Positions 46,507 to 56,566 of a stretch of DNA of 64,000 bases are shown here, one piece after another; the stretch's first letter is position 1; every line of letters begins with the position of its first letter. The notes below the pieces were generated by a model. The model had not been told where the DNA came from and did not search any database. It saw only the letters and a list, made by a program, of their open reading frames with translations. The translations under genes and the position numbers were made by a program. The DNA is from JBBSDP01 sp963754335 (GTDB lineage Bacteria; Planctomycetota; Phycisphaerae; Tepidisphaerales; Tepidisphaeraceae), in contig CAVWFQ010000005.1 in the NCBI GenBank assembly GCA_963754335.1, positions 1,054,001-1,118,000 of the forward strand, read 5' to 3'.

Positions 46507-46594
46507 ATCATCGGTTTGTCCCCGCGTTCAACTCTGCTAAGATGCGGCGCTTCCGGTGCGCCGGCGGAATCACTTTGGCGCTGCCTCGGCGTTT

Positions 46595-48113
46595 ATGCCC
46601 ATCAGATTTGAGATTTATCGCGACGGCAACCGGGTAACGACCTTCGATCCGGTGGCGGCAACCGCCATTGGGCCGGAAAGCGTTCCGATCGGTGGTGAAG
46701 TTTTCTTTCGCGATGGGCTGCTGATCGTCAATCGCAAGGACGAACACGCCAGCGGCGTTTCGCTCCAGTGGGAGTGCGGGCCGATGGGTTGTTTCCTGAT
46801 GGAAACCACCCGCCTTCAGCCGCGCGAAAAGCCATACAACCTCAATGTCGAGCTGGCCCGTTTTCGCCTGATGAAAATCATGCAGAAGCAGGAGGATTGG
46901 AACCTCTTCGACTTTCCCAAGGCGGATAAATTTTCCGGCCGGCTTCAGGAAGCCAACAACTTTTTTGCCGATGCGCTGGGGATGCTCGACCGTCCCGGCG
47001 AAGCCTCCAAACTCGCCGATCGCGCGCTCGAAATGGGCGTCGATCTGTCAGAGCAATTGGCCCTCTTTCATGCCGACCTGTTGCTGGCGCAGTCGAAAAG
47101 CGGCCAATGGGTTTGTTCGCCATGTCTTCGGCGCCCGGGTCAATCCGACCATCCCCAACGAGCGTTACAAGGAGCTGGCGGCGACGCAGTTCGACTACGC
47201 GGTGCTGCCGATACCGTGGAAGCAGCTCATGCCGCAGGAGCATGATTTTATCAGTGAGCCGATCGATCAATGGATCGAGCTGCTCAACAAGAAGCGGGTG
47301 CCGGTTATCGCCGGGCCGGTGATCCGGCTCGATGAGCCGAGCGTGCCGGATTGGATGGTGATCTGGGAACATGACTTCGACATGCTGCGCGAGATGGCTT
47401 ACGAGTATGTCCAGAAAGTCGTGCAGCGCTATCGCCGGGCCGTGGCGGCCTGGAACGTCGTGGCGGGGTTGCCCACCAACGCCGCCTTCCGGCTCAATTT
47501 CGAACAGGTGATCGAGCTGACCCGGCTGCTGATCGCCCAGGTGAAGACGTTGATCCCGACCGCGCGCACGCTGATCACCATCACGCATCCGTTTGGCGAA
47601 TATCACGCCAAAGGCCGCGCCAGCGTTCCGCCATTGCTCTACGCGGAAATGGTGGCGCAGGCGGGGATCAGCTTCGAGGCATTTGGGCTGGAAATCGAAA
47701 TGGGCGTGCCGGCGCCGGGGATGTTCGATCGCGATCTGTTCCAGATCAGTTGCCTGCTCGACAAATTCTCGACGCTCGGTCGGCCGGTCTTCGTCACGGC
47801 GGTCGGCGTGCCGGGCCGGGCGACGCCGGATCCGGACGACATTTCCGAAGGACGCCGCGACCCCGCCCACGCCGGGCGCTGGCATCGCCCCTGGGATCAA
47901 AATCTACAGGCGGAGTGGATGGAGGCGGTTTATCAGATCGCGCTCAGTAAGCCGTTCGTGGAGAGCATTGCCTGGGGGGACCTGGCCGACATGCACCAGC
48001 ATTTGCCCGGGGGCGGGTTGATGGACGACATGCTCAAGCCCAAGCCGGTCTTCACGAAACTGCAGCAACTGCGGGAAAAGATCCGCACGCCGGGGCAGGT
48101 GGGGAAGAAGTAA
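46595..48113 (+). CDS. GH10-like protein apparently lacking catalytic glutamates, one frame break
   Basis: About 505 residues after removing one base near 47112. Residues 1-170 form an N-terminal beta domain (MPIRFEIYRDGNRVTTFDPV). Residues 185-500 follow the GH10 xylanase barrel: HVFGARVNPTIPNERYKEL, FDYAVLPIPWKQLMPQEHDF (W..lep..g.f), YVQKVVQRYRRAVAAWNVVAG (HI..VV.RY....yaWDVVNE) and CLLDKFSTLGRPVFVTAVGVPG (l..lG..v.iTElDv). At the acid/base site WNVVAG replaces WDVVNE, and at the nucleophile site VTAVG replaces TELD. No signal peptide is seen. Probably a cytoplasmic, non-hydrolytic relative; the breaks do not touch these sites. Confidence 0.7.
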
Positions 48114-48139
48114 GTTTCTCTTAAAGCCGAAGGAGAGCT

Positions 48140-48451
48140 ATGAGTCTACCCTTGGCAATTCATCGTGTTTCGCGGTTTTACAGACCGATGGTGCGCCAAT
48201 CGATTCGCCGAAACATCGATTATGTCTGTTTCTTTGCCGTTGGAGTGTTTGCAGGATGTTACTTCCGCCGCCCACCTGAATGGCAAGTCAGTCTCGATCG
48301 CCGCGATTGTCACTTATCTCGTGCTCGCAGGACTGCGGCGATGGGCGAACGCATCGGGCGAATGAAGGATCACCTTGGCGATGCAGGGCATTGCCGCGTC
48401 CCTTGTGGCACGGGTTTCCAACCCGTGTCTCCACTCGAAGACACGGGTTGA
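48140..48451 (+). CDS. Possible small protein of unknown function
   Basis: 103 residues. The ATG has AAGGAGAGCT directly upstream, a good ribosome site. MSLPLAIHRVSRFYRPMVRQSIRRNIDYVCFFAVGVFAGCYF suggests a basic N-terminus and one membrane helix; the last 20 residues (CGTGFQPVSPLEDTG) are translated repeat (48415-48464), so the true end may be lost or the gene shortened. Another frame over the same bases also gives hydrophobic text, so an indel is possible. Low confidence. Confidence 0.35.
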   Translation: MSLPLAIHRVSRFYRPMVRQSIRRNIDYVCFFAVGVFAGCYFRRPPEWQVSLDRRDCHLSRARRTAAMGERIGRMKDHLGDAGHCRVPCGTGFQPVSPLEDTG

Positions 48452-48464
48452 AAACCCGTGCCAC
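48415..48464. repeat. GTGGCACGGGTTTCCAACCCGTG repeat pair
   Basis: Two inverted copies (GTGGCACGGGTTTCCAACCC then GGGTTGAAAACCCGTGCCAC) around CTCCACTCGAAG. Same family as 6340-6358 and 62903-62962. Confidence 0.85.
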
Positions 48465-48487
48465 CTGAACGCTTCATTTTTTAAATC

Positions 48488-48907
48488 GTGTCCGAAGTTC
48501 CCCCAACCCAACCTCGCGCATTGTTCTGGTCATTTTCGCAGCGTCGCGGGCTGCTCGTGATCCTGTCGATCCTGATCGTCATTCTTGGAATTCGCATTGC
48601 GATCAACCGGCAGTTCGTCAGCGATGATCCGGACGCACCGGCGCCGCGGGCGGCGGAGCTGGCGGACCGGATTGATCCCAACACCGCCGACTGGCAAACG
48701 CTCGCCGCCATTCCCACGCTCGGGCAGAACCGGGCGATGGAGCTCGTAGCGTATCGGACCCGGTTTGCCGCCGAGCACGCTGGCCGATCCGCATACGGTT
48801 CTCCGAAGGATTTGATGCACATCAAAGGCATTGGTGCGGCGATGGTCGAGAATCTGGAACCGTATCTGCTGTTTCCACCTGTGTCGCAACCCGCAACTCA
48901 TCGATAA
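48488..48907 (+). CDS. ComEA-like helix-hairpin-helix protein
   Basis: 139 residues, GTG start at 48488. One membrane helix (LLVILSILIVILGIRIAI, residues 22-40), then a helix-hairpin-helix region: ADRIDPNTADWQTLAAIPTLGQNRAMELVAYRTR is the ComEA/GspK-like iNpNtA...L..iPgiG...A..I...R, and DLMHIKGIGAAMVENLEPYL the second hairpin. In competence, ComEA is a membrane-anchored DNA receptor; shorter relatives of unknown role are widespread in planctomycetes. The first hairpin has PTLG in place of PGIG, which may weaken DNA binding. Confidence 0.8.
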   Translation: MSEVPPTQPRALFWSFSQRRGLLVILSILIVILGIRIAINRQFVSDDPDAPAPRAAELADRIDPNTADWQTLAAIPTLGQNRAMELVAYRTRFAAEHAGRSAYGSPKDLMHIKGIGAAMVENLEPYLLFPPVSQPATHR

Positions 48908-49059
48908 GTTGAACAGTCAGAATGTTGATCCGATTGGCGGTACTTTGCGATCGGCGCCAATCAAACGAAGGCATGGTTCCGCGGTAGATCAAAGGGTTCG
49001 CACCGACCAATTTAAAGCGGCGGCATTTATAGTCCTTCGAAGCTCGATCCACATTCGAT

Positions 49060-49065
49060 TACGAT
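49060..49065 (+). promoter_or_regulatory. -10-like box (TACGAT) six bases before the giant gene
   Basis: TACGAT at 49060-49065, then ACCCCT, then ATG at 49072: the same distance as the TATAAT at 31204. No ribosome site is present. Suggests a leaderless mRNA. Confidence 0.45.
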
Positions 49066-49071
49066 ACCCCT

Positions 49072-52000
49072 ATGACCAACCGCGCCACCTCGCAGTGTCG
49101 TCTGTTTTCATTGCTTTTCGCATTCGTTTGCCTGACCGCCGCGCCACTCTGGGCGGGGACGGGATCGATCACCTACGAAGGGAAGGACGGCCCGGGCAAA
49201 GGCAAGCACATCGTCTTTGTCAGCGGCGACGAGGAATACCGCAGCGAAGAAGGTCTGCCGATGCTGGCCAAGATCCTCAGCCAGCGGCACGGGTTCACCT
49301 GCACGGTTCTCTTTGCGCTGGATCCGGACGGGACGATCAACCCGAACGCCACGCAATCGCTCTCGGATCCGGAGCAACTCGACTCGGCCGACTTCATCGT
49401 CATCCAGACGCGCTTCCGCGCTTATCCCGATCCGGTGATGAAGCATTTCGTGGACGCATACCTGCGCGGCGTGCCGATCATCGGCCTGCGCACCGCGACC
49501 CATGCGTTTAATTTCCCCGGCGGGACCTACGCCAGCTACAACGGCTGGGGCAAGCGCGTCCTCGGCGAAAACTGGGTCGATCACTGGGGCCATCATAAAT
49601 CCGAGGCGGATCGCGCGATCGTCGATCCCTCGCAGAAGGACAATCCGATCCTCAACGGCGTCGGCGACATCTTCTGCACCACCGACGTTTACGAAGCCCA
49701 TCCTCCCGCCGACGCGACCATCCTCTTCCACGGCGAAGTCGTCGAGGGAATGAAGCCGAGCGATCCGCCCGCAACGTACAAGCGGAAGAATTCGAAGGGG
49801 AAGGAACAGGGGATCAACGATCCGATGATGGCGACCTGCTGGACGCGCATCTACAAGAACGAAGACGGCAAGGAAAACCACGTCTTCTGCACCACGATGG
49901 GCGCGGCGATTGATTTCACCAATGAGAGCCTCCGCCGGCTCGTCGTCAACGCGGTCTACTGGGGCCTGGGGATGGAGATCCCCAAAAAGGCGGATGTGGA
50001 GTTTGTCGATCCGTATCATCCGGCCAATTACGATTTCAACGGCTATCGGAAAGGAAAGCGCCCCGAAGATCATGTGCTCGGCAAAGCTTTTGACGAGGCG
50101 GGTTCGGCTGCGGTTGCGCCGATTCCGGGCGCCGCCACGGCAGGGCTTCCGCTGGTCCTCAATCCCGGTGACCACATCGCCCTGCTCGGCGGGGTGTTGC
50201 CCGATCGCTTTCAGCACGATGCGTGGTTTGAAACTCTCGTGCAGGCGAAGTTTCCCAAGAATGAGCTGATCTTCCGCAATCTTTCCGCCTCCGGCGACGA
50301 AGTCGCCACCTGGCACCGCTCCGAAAACTTCGGCTCGCGCGACCAATGGCTGACGAAGGAAAAGACCGACGTCATCCTCGCCTTCTACGGCTACAACGAA
50401 TCGTTTAAGGGGACTGAAGGCCTCGACAAGTTCAAGCAGGACCTCACCCAATTCCTGCGCAATGCGCAGACCGCCAATTACAGTGGCAAGGGAACACCGC
50501 GCGTTGTCCTCTTTTCGCCGACCGCGGATGAAAAATTGCCGGGAAATGATTTCCCCGATCCGACCGAAAACAACCTGCGCTTGCAGGCCTTTGTTGCCGC
50601 CATGGCGGAGGTCGCCAAGGCCAATGGCGTGCCGTTTGTCGATCTGTTCACGCCATCGCAGAAGCTCTACGAGGATGCCGCCAAAGAGGGCAAGAGTCTC
50701 ACCATCAACACCCATTACCTCAAAGCGGAAGCCGACAAGCTTCTGGCGGGGGTGATGTTCAAGGCGGTCTTCGGAACCGACGCGCCGCAGGGAGACCTGG
50801 AAAAGCTCCGCGGAGCCGTCGTCGACAAGGATGACCAGTGGCACGCCCGCTACCGCACGATCGACGGTTACAACGTCTACGGAGGACGCTCGCAAATGTC
50901 CTACGAATCGCCGCGCGGCGGGCCGAAAATCCTCAACTACACCGTCATGCAGCAGGAGATGGCCCAACGCGATCAGATCACATCAAACTACGACAAGCGA
51001 ATCTGGGCCGTCGCCCAGGGGAGCGACCTGAAAGTCGAGAATGATAATCTCCCGCCAGTCACGGAGGTGAAGAGCAACGATCCCGGCCCGCTTCCGGACG
51101 GGGCATGGCCCTGGCCGAGCGGGGAAGAGGCCATCAAGAAGATGACCCTGGGCAAGAATCTGAAGATCAATCTCTGGGCGGATGAAGTTCAGTATCCGGA
51201 GCTGGTCAACCCGGTGCAGATGAACTGGGACACCAAGGGCCGGCTCTGGGTTGCCGCCTGGCACAACTATCCCGAGCGGACCCCCACTTCTACCGTCGGC
51301 GACAGCATCCTGATTTTCGAGGACACCAAAGGGACCGGCCACGCCGACAAGTGCACGCACTTTATCGACGGGCTCAACGCCCCCACCGGCTTCCAATTCT
51401 ACAAGGACGGCATCCTCCTCATGCAGGCGCCCGACTTGTGGTTCGTCCGCGACAGCAAAGGCGGCGATCACGCCGACTCGATCGAACGCGTCATCATGGG
51501 AATGGACTCGGCCGACTCGCATCACACCACCAATTCGATGGTGCTCGATCCCGGCGGCGCGACCTACCTGAGCGACGGCGTCTTCCATCGCACGCAGGTC
51601 GAAACCTTCAACGGTCCGGTCCGCAACGAAGATGCATGCATCTATCGATTCGAGCCGCGCACCGGGCGCTTCGAGCGATACGTGCCCTATGGCTTTGCCA
51701 ATCCGCACGGCCGCGTCTTCGATTACTGGGGCACCGACATCATCACCGACGCCACCGGCAACAACAGCTATTTCGCCCCGGCTTTCAGCGGGCATATCGA
51801 TTACCCGCAGAAGCATGACAGCATGCATGAATTCTGGGCGCGTCCTTCGCGCCCCTGCCCCAATACCTGTATTCTCACAAGCCGGGCGTTCCCGGAGGAG
51901 TACCAGGGAAATTTCCTCAACTGCAACGTGATCGGCCCGCAGGCGATCTACCGCGTGAAGGTGAGCGAAGAAGGATCGGGCCTGAAGGGAACGACGATCG

Positions 52001-54497
52001 AACAGATCGTCTCATCCGATGACAAGAGTTTCCGCCCGATCTGCGCGAGCGTCGGCCCCGACGGCGCGCTCTATTTCATGGACTGGAGCAACGTCGAAAT
52101 CGGACATCTCCAGCATCACCTTCGCGACTCCAACCGCAACCACGTTCACGGCCGCATCTATCGCATCACCTACGACGGCCATCCCCTGATGACCCCGCCG
52201 AAGATCGACGGCCAGCCGCTCGCGGCCCTGCTCGATCTGCTCAAGGAGCCGGAAAATCAGACGCGCACTCTTGCCAAAGTCGAACTGGGCAAGCATGAGC
52301 CGGCCGAGGTCATCGCCGCGACCGACAAATGGATCGCCGGCCTCGACAAGGCCGATCCGAATTACGAGCACAATGTGACTGAGGGGCTCTGGGTCCATCA
52401 GTGGATGAACGTGGTCGATATTGATCTGCTCAAGCGAGTGCTGCGCTCGCCGGATTTTCACGCCCGTGCAGCGGCTACGCACGTGCTCTGCTACTGGCGT
52501 GATCGGGTTCCCGAGGCGCTTACACTGTTGAAAGTACAGGCTGCCGATGAGAGCCCGCGCGTGCGGCTCGAAGCCGTCCGTGCCGCCAGCTTCTTTAATG
52601 ATCCGGAAGCGGTTGATGTCGCCCTTACGATCAAGACGCTTCCCACCGATTACTATCTCGAATACACGCTCAAAGAGACGATGAAGCAGCTCGATCCGAT
52701 CTTTCGGAAGGCTGTCGCCAGCGGCAGGCTGATCGGGAAAGACAATGCCGCCGGCCTGGATTATGTGATTCACAACGTCAGCACCGCCGAACTGCTCAAG
52801 CTGCCGAAGGACAATCCCAACGTGCTTCAGGCGATTCTGCTTCGGCCGGAAGTGCCTGATGCCGTGCGCACGCAGACGCTCAACGATCTGTCTGCCCTGC
52901 GCAAGAGCAACAACTCGACCGTGCTCCTGGGCATGGTGGATACACTTTCGAAGAAGGACCTTGCCAGCGCCGCAGTCATCGCGCGCATGCTTCCCGCCCA
53001 GTCGGCGGATGATCTGAAGACATTGCGTGATCGGCTCGAAAAACTGGCGACGACCGGTGAGTCGGCGGACATTCGCCAGCCGGCATTGGCCGCCGCCGCG
53101 ACGGCCGATGGATCGATGGATGCGGTCTGGGCAAAGGGCGCTGCTTCGCCGGCGGCATTGGCCGACGTGCTGGGGGCGATTCCGTTCATCTTCGATCCGG
53201 ATATCCGCAGCACCGTCTTTGATCGCGTGAAGCCGCTGCTGGGTGAGAAGCTTCCCCCAGCGCTGGCCGAAGCGGCGGCCCATGCAAAGGGTTCGACCGG
53301 GCGTTACGTCCGGATCGAGCTTCCGCGCATCGGCACGCTCACACTGGCCGAGGTGCAGGTCTTCAGCGAAGGGCGGAATATTGCGCTCTCCGGGCATGCG
53401 AAGCAGTCCAGCACCAGTTTCGGTGGGGAGGCCGCGCGCGCCATCGACGGGAACACGAATGGTTCGTTTGGCAGTGGCACGGAAACCCACACCAACGAGA
53501 ACGAAGACCACCCCTGGTGGGAAGTCGACCTCGGCGGCGAGCACGCGATTGAGTCGGTCGTCGTCTGGAATCGCACTGAGAACGGCGGCGGCTACACCAG
53601 CCGTCTCGAAGGCTTCACGCTGAGCATCCTCGACAGCGGCCATCACGTCATCTTCACCAAGACAGAAATTCCCGCCCCCGCCGAAAGCGTGAAGATCCCG
53701 GTGGGCGGCGTCGGCGCCGCCTCGATCCGTCCGATGGCGATCCGCGCCGCCGTCAGCATGAACAAGCACCAGCCCGACACGTTTGCCGCGCTGGTGGCTT
53801 TGATCAAAGCCAACCAGGACGTGGTGACCGCGGCACGGGGCATTCGCGTTCTCCCGCGCAAGGTGTGGGACCAGGCGCAGTCGGCCGACGCGGCTGAGGC
53901 GCTGGTCGCCTGGGCCAAGACGGTCCCCGCCGCCGATCGCACCAGCCAGGATTATGTCGAGACGGTGCAATTCGCCGGCACGCTCGCCGGCTACCTGCCG
54001 CCGGATCAGGCCGAAGGACTCCGCAAAGAACTCAAAACCCTTCGTGTCGCGGTTTTCGTGATCAACACGGTTCGCGAGCAGATGCGCTACGACACGCCGA
54101 GGATTGTCGTCGAGGCGGGCAAGCCGTTTGAGGTGATCGTGGCCAACCAGGACATGATGCCCCACAACCTGACGATCGTGAACCCCGGCACGCGCCCGGC
54201 CCTCGCCGCGCAAGTCGCCACCATGCGTCCCGATCAGGTGGACGGCCAGGGCGCGCCTTCATGCCGTCCAGTCCCGACATCCTCGCCGGCACGAGACTTT
54301 TAGAGGCTGGCCAGAGCCAGACGCTGAAGGTGATCGCCCCGCGAAAGGAAGGAGACTACGACTATTTCTGCACCTATCCCGGCCACTGGGAAATGATGTG
54401 GGGGCGACTGGTCGTGACGAACGATGTGGACGCGTATCTGGCGGCGCATCCGGACTTCCAATTGACGGCGCCGGCGCATGAGCATGGGGGGCATTGA
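49072..54497 (+). CDS. Giant secreted protein: ThuA, SGNH-like, PVC dehydrogenase-like propeller, HEAT, F5/8 type C and cupredoxin domains; one frame break
   Basis: About 1,808 residues. Signal peptide MTNRATSQCRLFSLLFAFVCLTAAPLWA. ThuA domain, residues 40-310 (HIVFVSGDEEYRSEEGLPMLAKIL ... GLRTATHAFNF). SGNH-like domain, 350-570 (NPGDHIALLGGVLPDRFQHDAWFE), where GG replaces the nucleophile GDS. Beta-propeller of the PVC membrane-bound dehydrogenase type, 690-1060 (PVQMNWDTKGRLWVAAWHNYPE, MDSADSHHTTNSMVLDPGG, VGPDGALYFMDWSN). HEAT-like helices, 1080-1400. F5/8 type C, about 1410-1560 (GRYVRIELPRIGTLTLAEVQVFSEG). After a one-base slip near 54253, the end is a blue-copper domain: NQDMMPHNLTIV gives the first His, DYFCTYPGHWEMM the Cys, His and Met. 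No CxxCH haem site is seen. Likely a periplasmic sugar- or polyol-oxidising enzyme passing electrons through copper; substrate unknown. Confidence 0.85.
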
Positions 54498-54584
54498 AGG
54501 TTGGCGACCGGACATCAGCTTTAAGAAGCTGGGAATGAGCGTCACGCGGATAATATTCGAGAATGGTCTCGAACTCGGCGCAAA

Positions 54585-54959
54585 TCAAAACAGCATTAAT
54601 ATCGCTGTCACCGGGCTCTCGCTCGTTATCCCGAGGCGAAGTCGCAGCCAGCGTTCCATTTCGAAAAAAACCTCGATGCCTTGACCTATGGTTGGGAATT
54701 GGCCAATGAGGTAATCGGCGTAGCGGCTGCGATCTTTACCAGTATTCCGCTCGCGCCCATTGCGTAAGCTCCGGTAGCGCGCCGCGTTTGCCGTTTCTTT
54801 ACGGATCACCGGCACGTAGACTCCGAAATCGACGGTCAGTTCGGCCCGCGTTCTTTCGGCTCCGGGCACGGGCGATGGCGGAAGAAATACGCCATCTCGG
54901 TAGACGGCCTGAATGTTCGACGTCACCGCGTACGTTCCGTGCCGATTCCATCGGGTCAT
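54585..54959 (-). CDS. DUF104 (AF2212-like) antitoxin-type protein
   Basis: 124 residues. TSNIQAVYRDGVFLPPSPVPGAERTRAELTV matches the DUF104 pattern (i.AvYe.GVl.Pl.pl.l.eg..v.v.V), a small beta antitoxin domain often paired with PIN toxins. The C-terminal 70 residues (YADYLIGQFPTIGQGIEVFFEMERWLRL) are extra and not recognised. Divergent from the PIN cassette that starts 68 bases to the right. Another minus frame stays open past the stop (DINAVLICAEFETILEYYPRDAHS), so the 3' end may also be shifted. Confidence 0.5.
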   Translation of the reverse strand: MTRWNRHGTYAVTSNIQAVYRDGVFLPPSPVPGAERTRAELTVDFGVYVPVIRKETANAARYRSLRNGRERNTGKDRSRYADYLIGQFPTIGQGIEVFFEMERWLRLRLGITSESPVTAILMLF

Positions 54960-55026
54960 ATACAGATCGCCATCGTATTCCTCTCAGCTTGACACCCGCC
55001 ATCTGAATGCAACAATTCGTTTCGGC

Positions 55027-55281
55027 ATGCCAACATCCACTCGTAAATCCTCCAGCGTCCGTTCCACCGCTCAGCAAAGAGCGGCGAAGAAGGCGGAAGA
55101 AGTAGCGAACGCACTTCACTCTTTTGCGGCGACTTTGACTTCGCTGGATCTCTCGAAGCCAAAAGCTAACGTACCGACCCCACGCAACTGGTGGCGTTTG
55201 CAGGCCGGTAGGTTCAAGAACGATCCGACGTTCTCCGAGTTCGTCGCTCAGGTCCAGGCGGCCCGCAGGCAAGAAGGCTAA
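55027..55281 (+). CDS. Small basic protein, putative antitoxin of a PIN cassette
   Basis: 84 residues from ATG 55027: a Ser/Arg/Lys-rich start (MPTSTRKSSSVRSTAQQRAAKKAEEVANAL), a helical centre and NWWRLQAGRFKNDPTFSEFVAQVQAARRQEG at the end, which recalls the C-terminal toxin-binding peptides of antitoxins (..F..D..f.e...). It is two bases before the PIN gene on the same strand. Not otherwise recognised; unrelated in sequence to the small genes at 15620-16141. Confidence 0.55.
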   Translation: MPTSTRKSSSVRSTAQQRAAKKAEEVANALHSFAATLTSLDLSKPKANVPTPRNWWRLQAGRFKNDPTFSEFVAQVQAARRQEG

Positions 55282-55283
55282 GC

Positions 55284-55711
55284 GTGCTTTTGCTCGACAC
55301 GGATGCGATCTCCCTCATTCAGCGCGGTGCTGGACCGAGGTTTAGAGTACTCAACAATATATTGGACATGCGGGTGATGATGTCTACGTGACGATTATCA
55401 GCCTAGATGAGCAGATTCACGGCGCGTTTAACGAGATTGCCAGCAATGACACGAGGATTCGGATACGCGGCTACCGTCGACTTCACGACATCGCCGACGA
55501 TTACTGCGGGCGACCCATGTTGGATTACGACGAAAAAGCCGAATTGATCTTTGACCGGCTAAAGGGGATGAAAGGACGCCCGAAAACCAAGGATCTTCGG
55601 ATCGCCGCGATTGCCTTGTCGCACGACGCCACATTAGTGACAGGCAACGTCAGTGACTTTGAAAAGATTCCGATGCTGAAAATGCGCCCAATTCCACCGT
55701 CGCGCGAATGA
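55284..55711 (+). CDS. PIN-domain VapC-type toxin, one frame break
   Basis: About 142 residues from GTG 55284 after restoring one base near 55363. VLLLDTDAISLIQRG holds the first Asp pair (LLDTD), YVTIISLDEQIHGAF the conserved Glu/Gln region, KTKDLRIAAIALSHDATLVTGNVSDFEKIPML the third and fourth acidic sites (Asp in KDLRIAA, N.DF at the end), a close match to VapC (D.riaAiAl...a.LvT.N..dF..i). An RNase toxin by family. The break separates only the first 27 residues; it is a GG/GGG-type loss, so the toxin is probably intact in the organism. Confidence 0.8.
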
Positions 55712-55752
55712 GAGAGCATCGTCGACGTTACCGCGGATGTTAAGCTTGGTCA

Positions 55753-56435
55753 TTAGTCGGAATAATCTGAAATGTGCGATCGTTGGACTCGCCCGTCTGT
55801 TTCGGCCTGCCAGACTCGTCCGGATGAGGTTTCCAGGCATGTCAAAGGCCCGCCTCGACATGCGTTGGGTCGAGACAAATGGCAAATCCTTTGTTCATTG
55901 GCCGGCCAGTCTTCTGCGGCGTGTGGCCGCAAACGATGATCTTTCCTGACTCGTGCGCAGCGATTTTGTCGCAACGTTCCCATCTCAACATGTATTGCGG
56001 TTGATCGGGCATCGCAACTTCGGGATAAGCATTGGCATGCACAAAGAGATGGGTATCGGTTTCCAGATAGTCGATTAGTTGGCGTTCAAGGAATTGCCAA
56101 TGATCGGCCGGAACGTCTTGCAGCGTTCCGCGAATACCCGCATAAGATCGCAACGTGGCATCTCCGCCGTTTTGAAGCCAATCGGAAAATTTCGCGTGTG
56201 ACGCGCGAGCGACGAGCATCATCTCTTCGTGATTACCTTTAATCGCGGCAAGGCGGTGCGTTCGAGCGAGTTGAAGGATTCGCTTCGCGACGCCGGCGGA
56301 GTCAGGTCCGCGATCAACATAGTCGCCCAACAGGATGAGATGATCGTCCGGGGTCGGTGCAATGCCCTGAAGCAAGGCATCGAATTGCGCGAGACAACCG
56401 TGGATGTCGCCGATGACGAGAGTGCGAGAGGCCAA
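55753..56435 (-). CDS. Metallophosphoesterase (Ser/Thr phosphatase-like), one frame break
   Basis: About 227 residues from ATG 56435 after restoring one base near 55872. The full phosphatase signature is present: GDIHGCLAQF (GDxHG), LLGDYVDRGPDS (GDxVDRG), AIKGNHEEMML (GNHE), LFVHANAYP and VCGHTPQKTG (His ligands), and after the break ACRGGPLTCLETSSGRVWQA, the normal C-terminal strand. Two metal ions are expected. This is the PrpE/bacterial PP1-like group, acting on phosphoproteins or Ap4A; the substrate is not evident. Confidence 0.88.
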
Positions 56436-56566
56436 TCTTAAAACTCCTCCACAGCAACCGAATCATATGGCGCGATGTCTGGTGGTCGTCCCTGATGCAT
56501 GGATTCCGACTCGACGCCGACGGGTTCCAAGTTGTTGGCCATGCGTCGAATCAATAGGAGCAGAAC

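Noticed and set aside
49108..54213. Long antisense open frames (about 619 and 733 codons) opposite the giant ThuA gene
   Set aside because: They are the mirror frame of a GC-rich gene with clear domains, carry no recognisable motif and have no ribosome sites; expected by codon bias.
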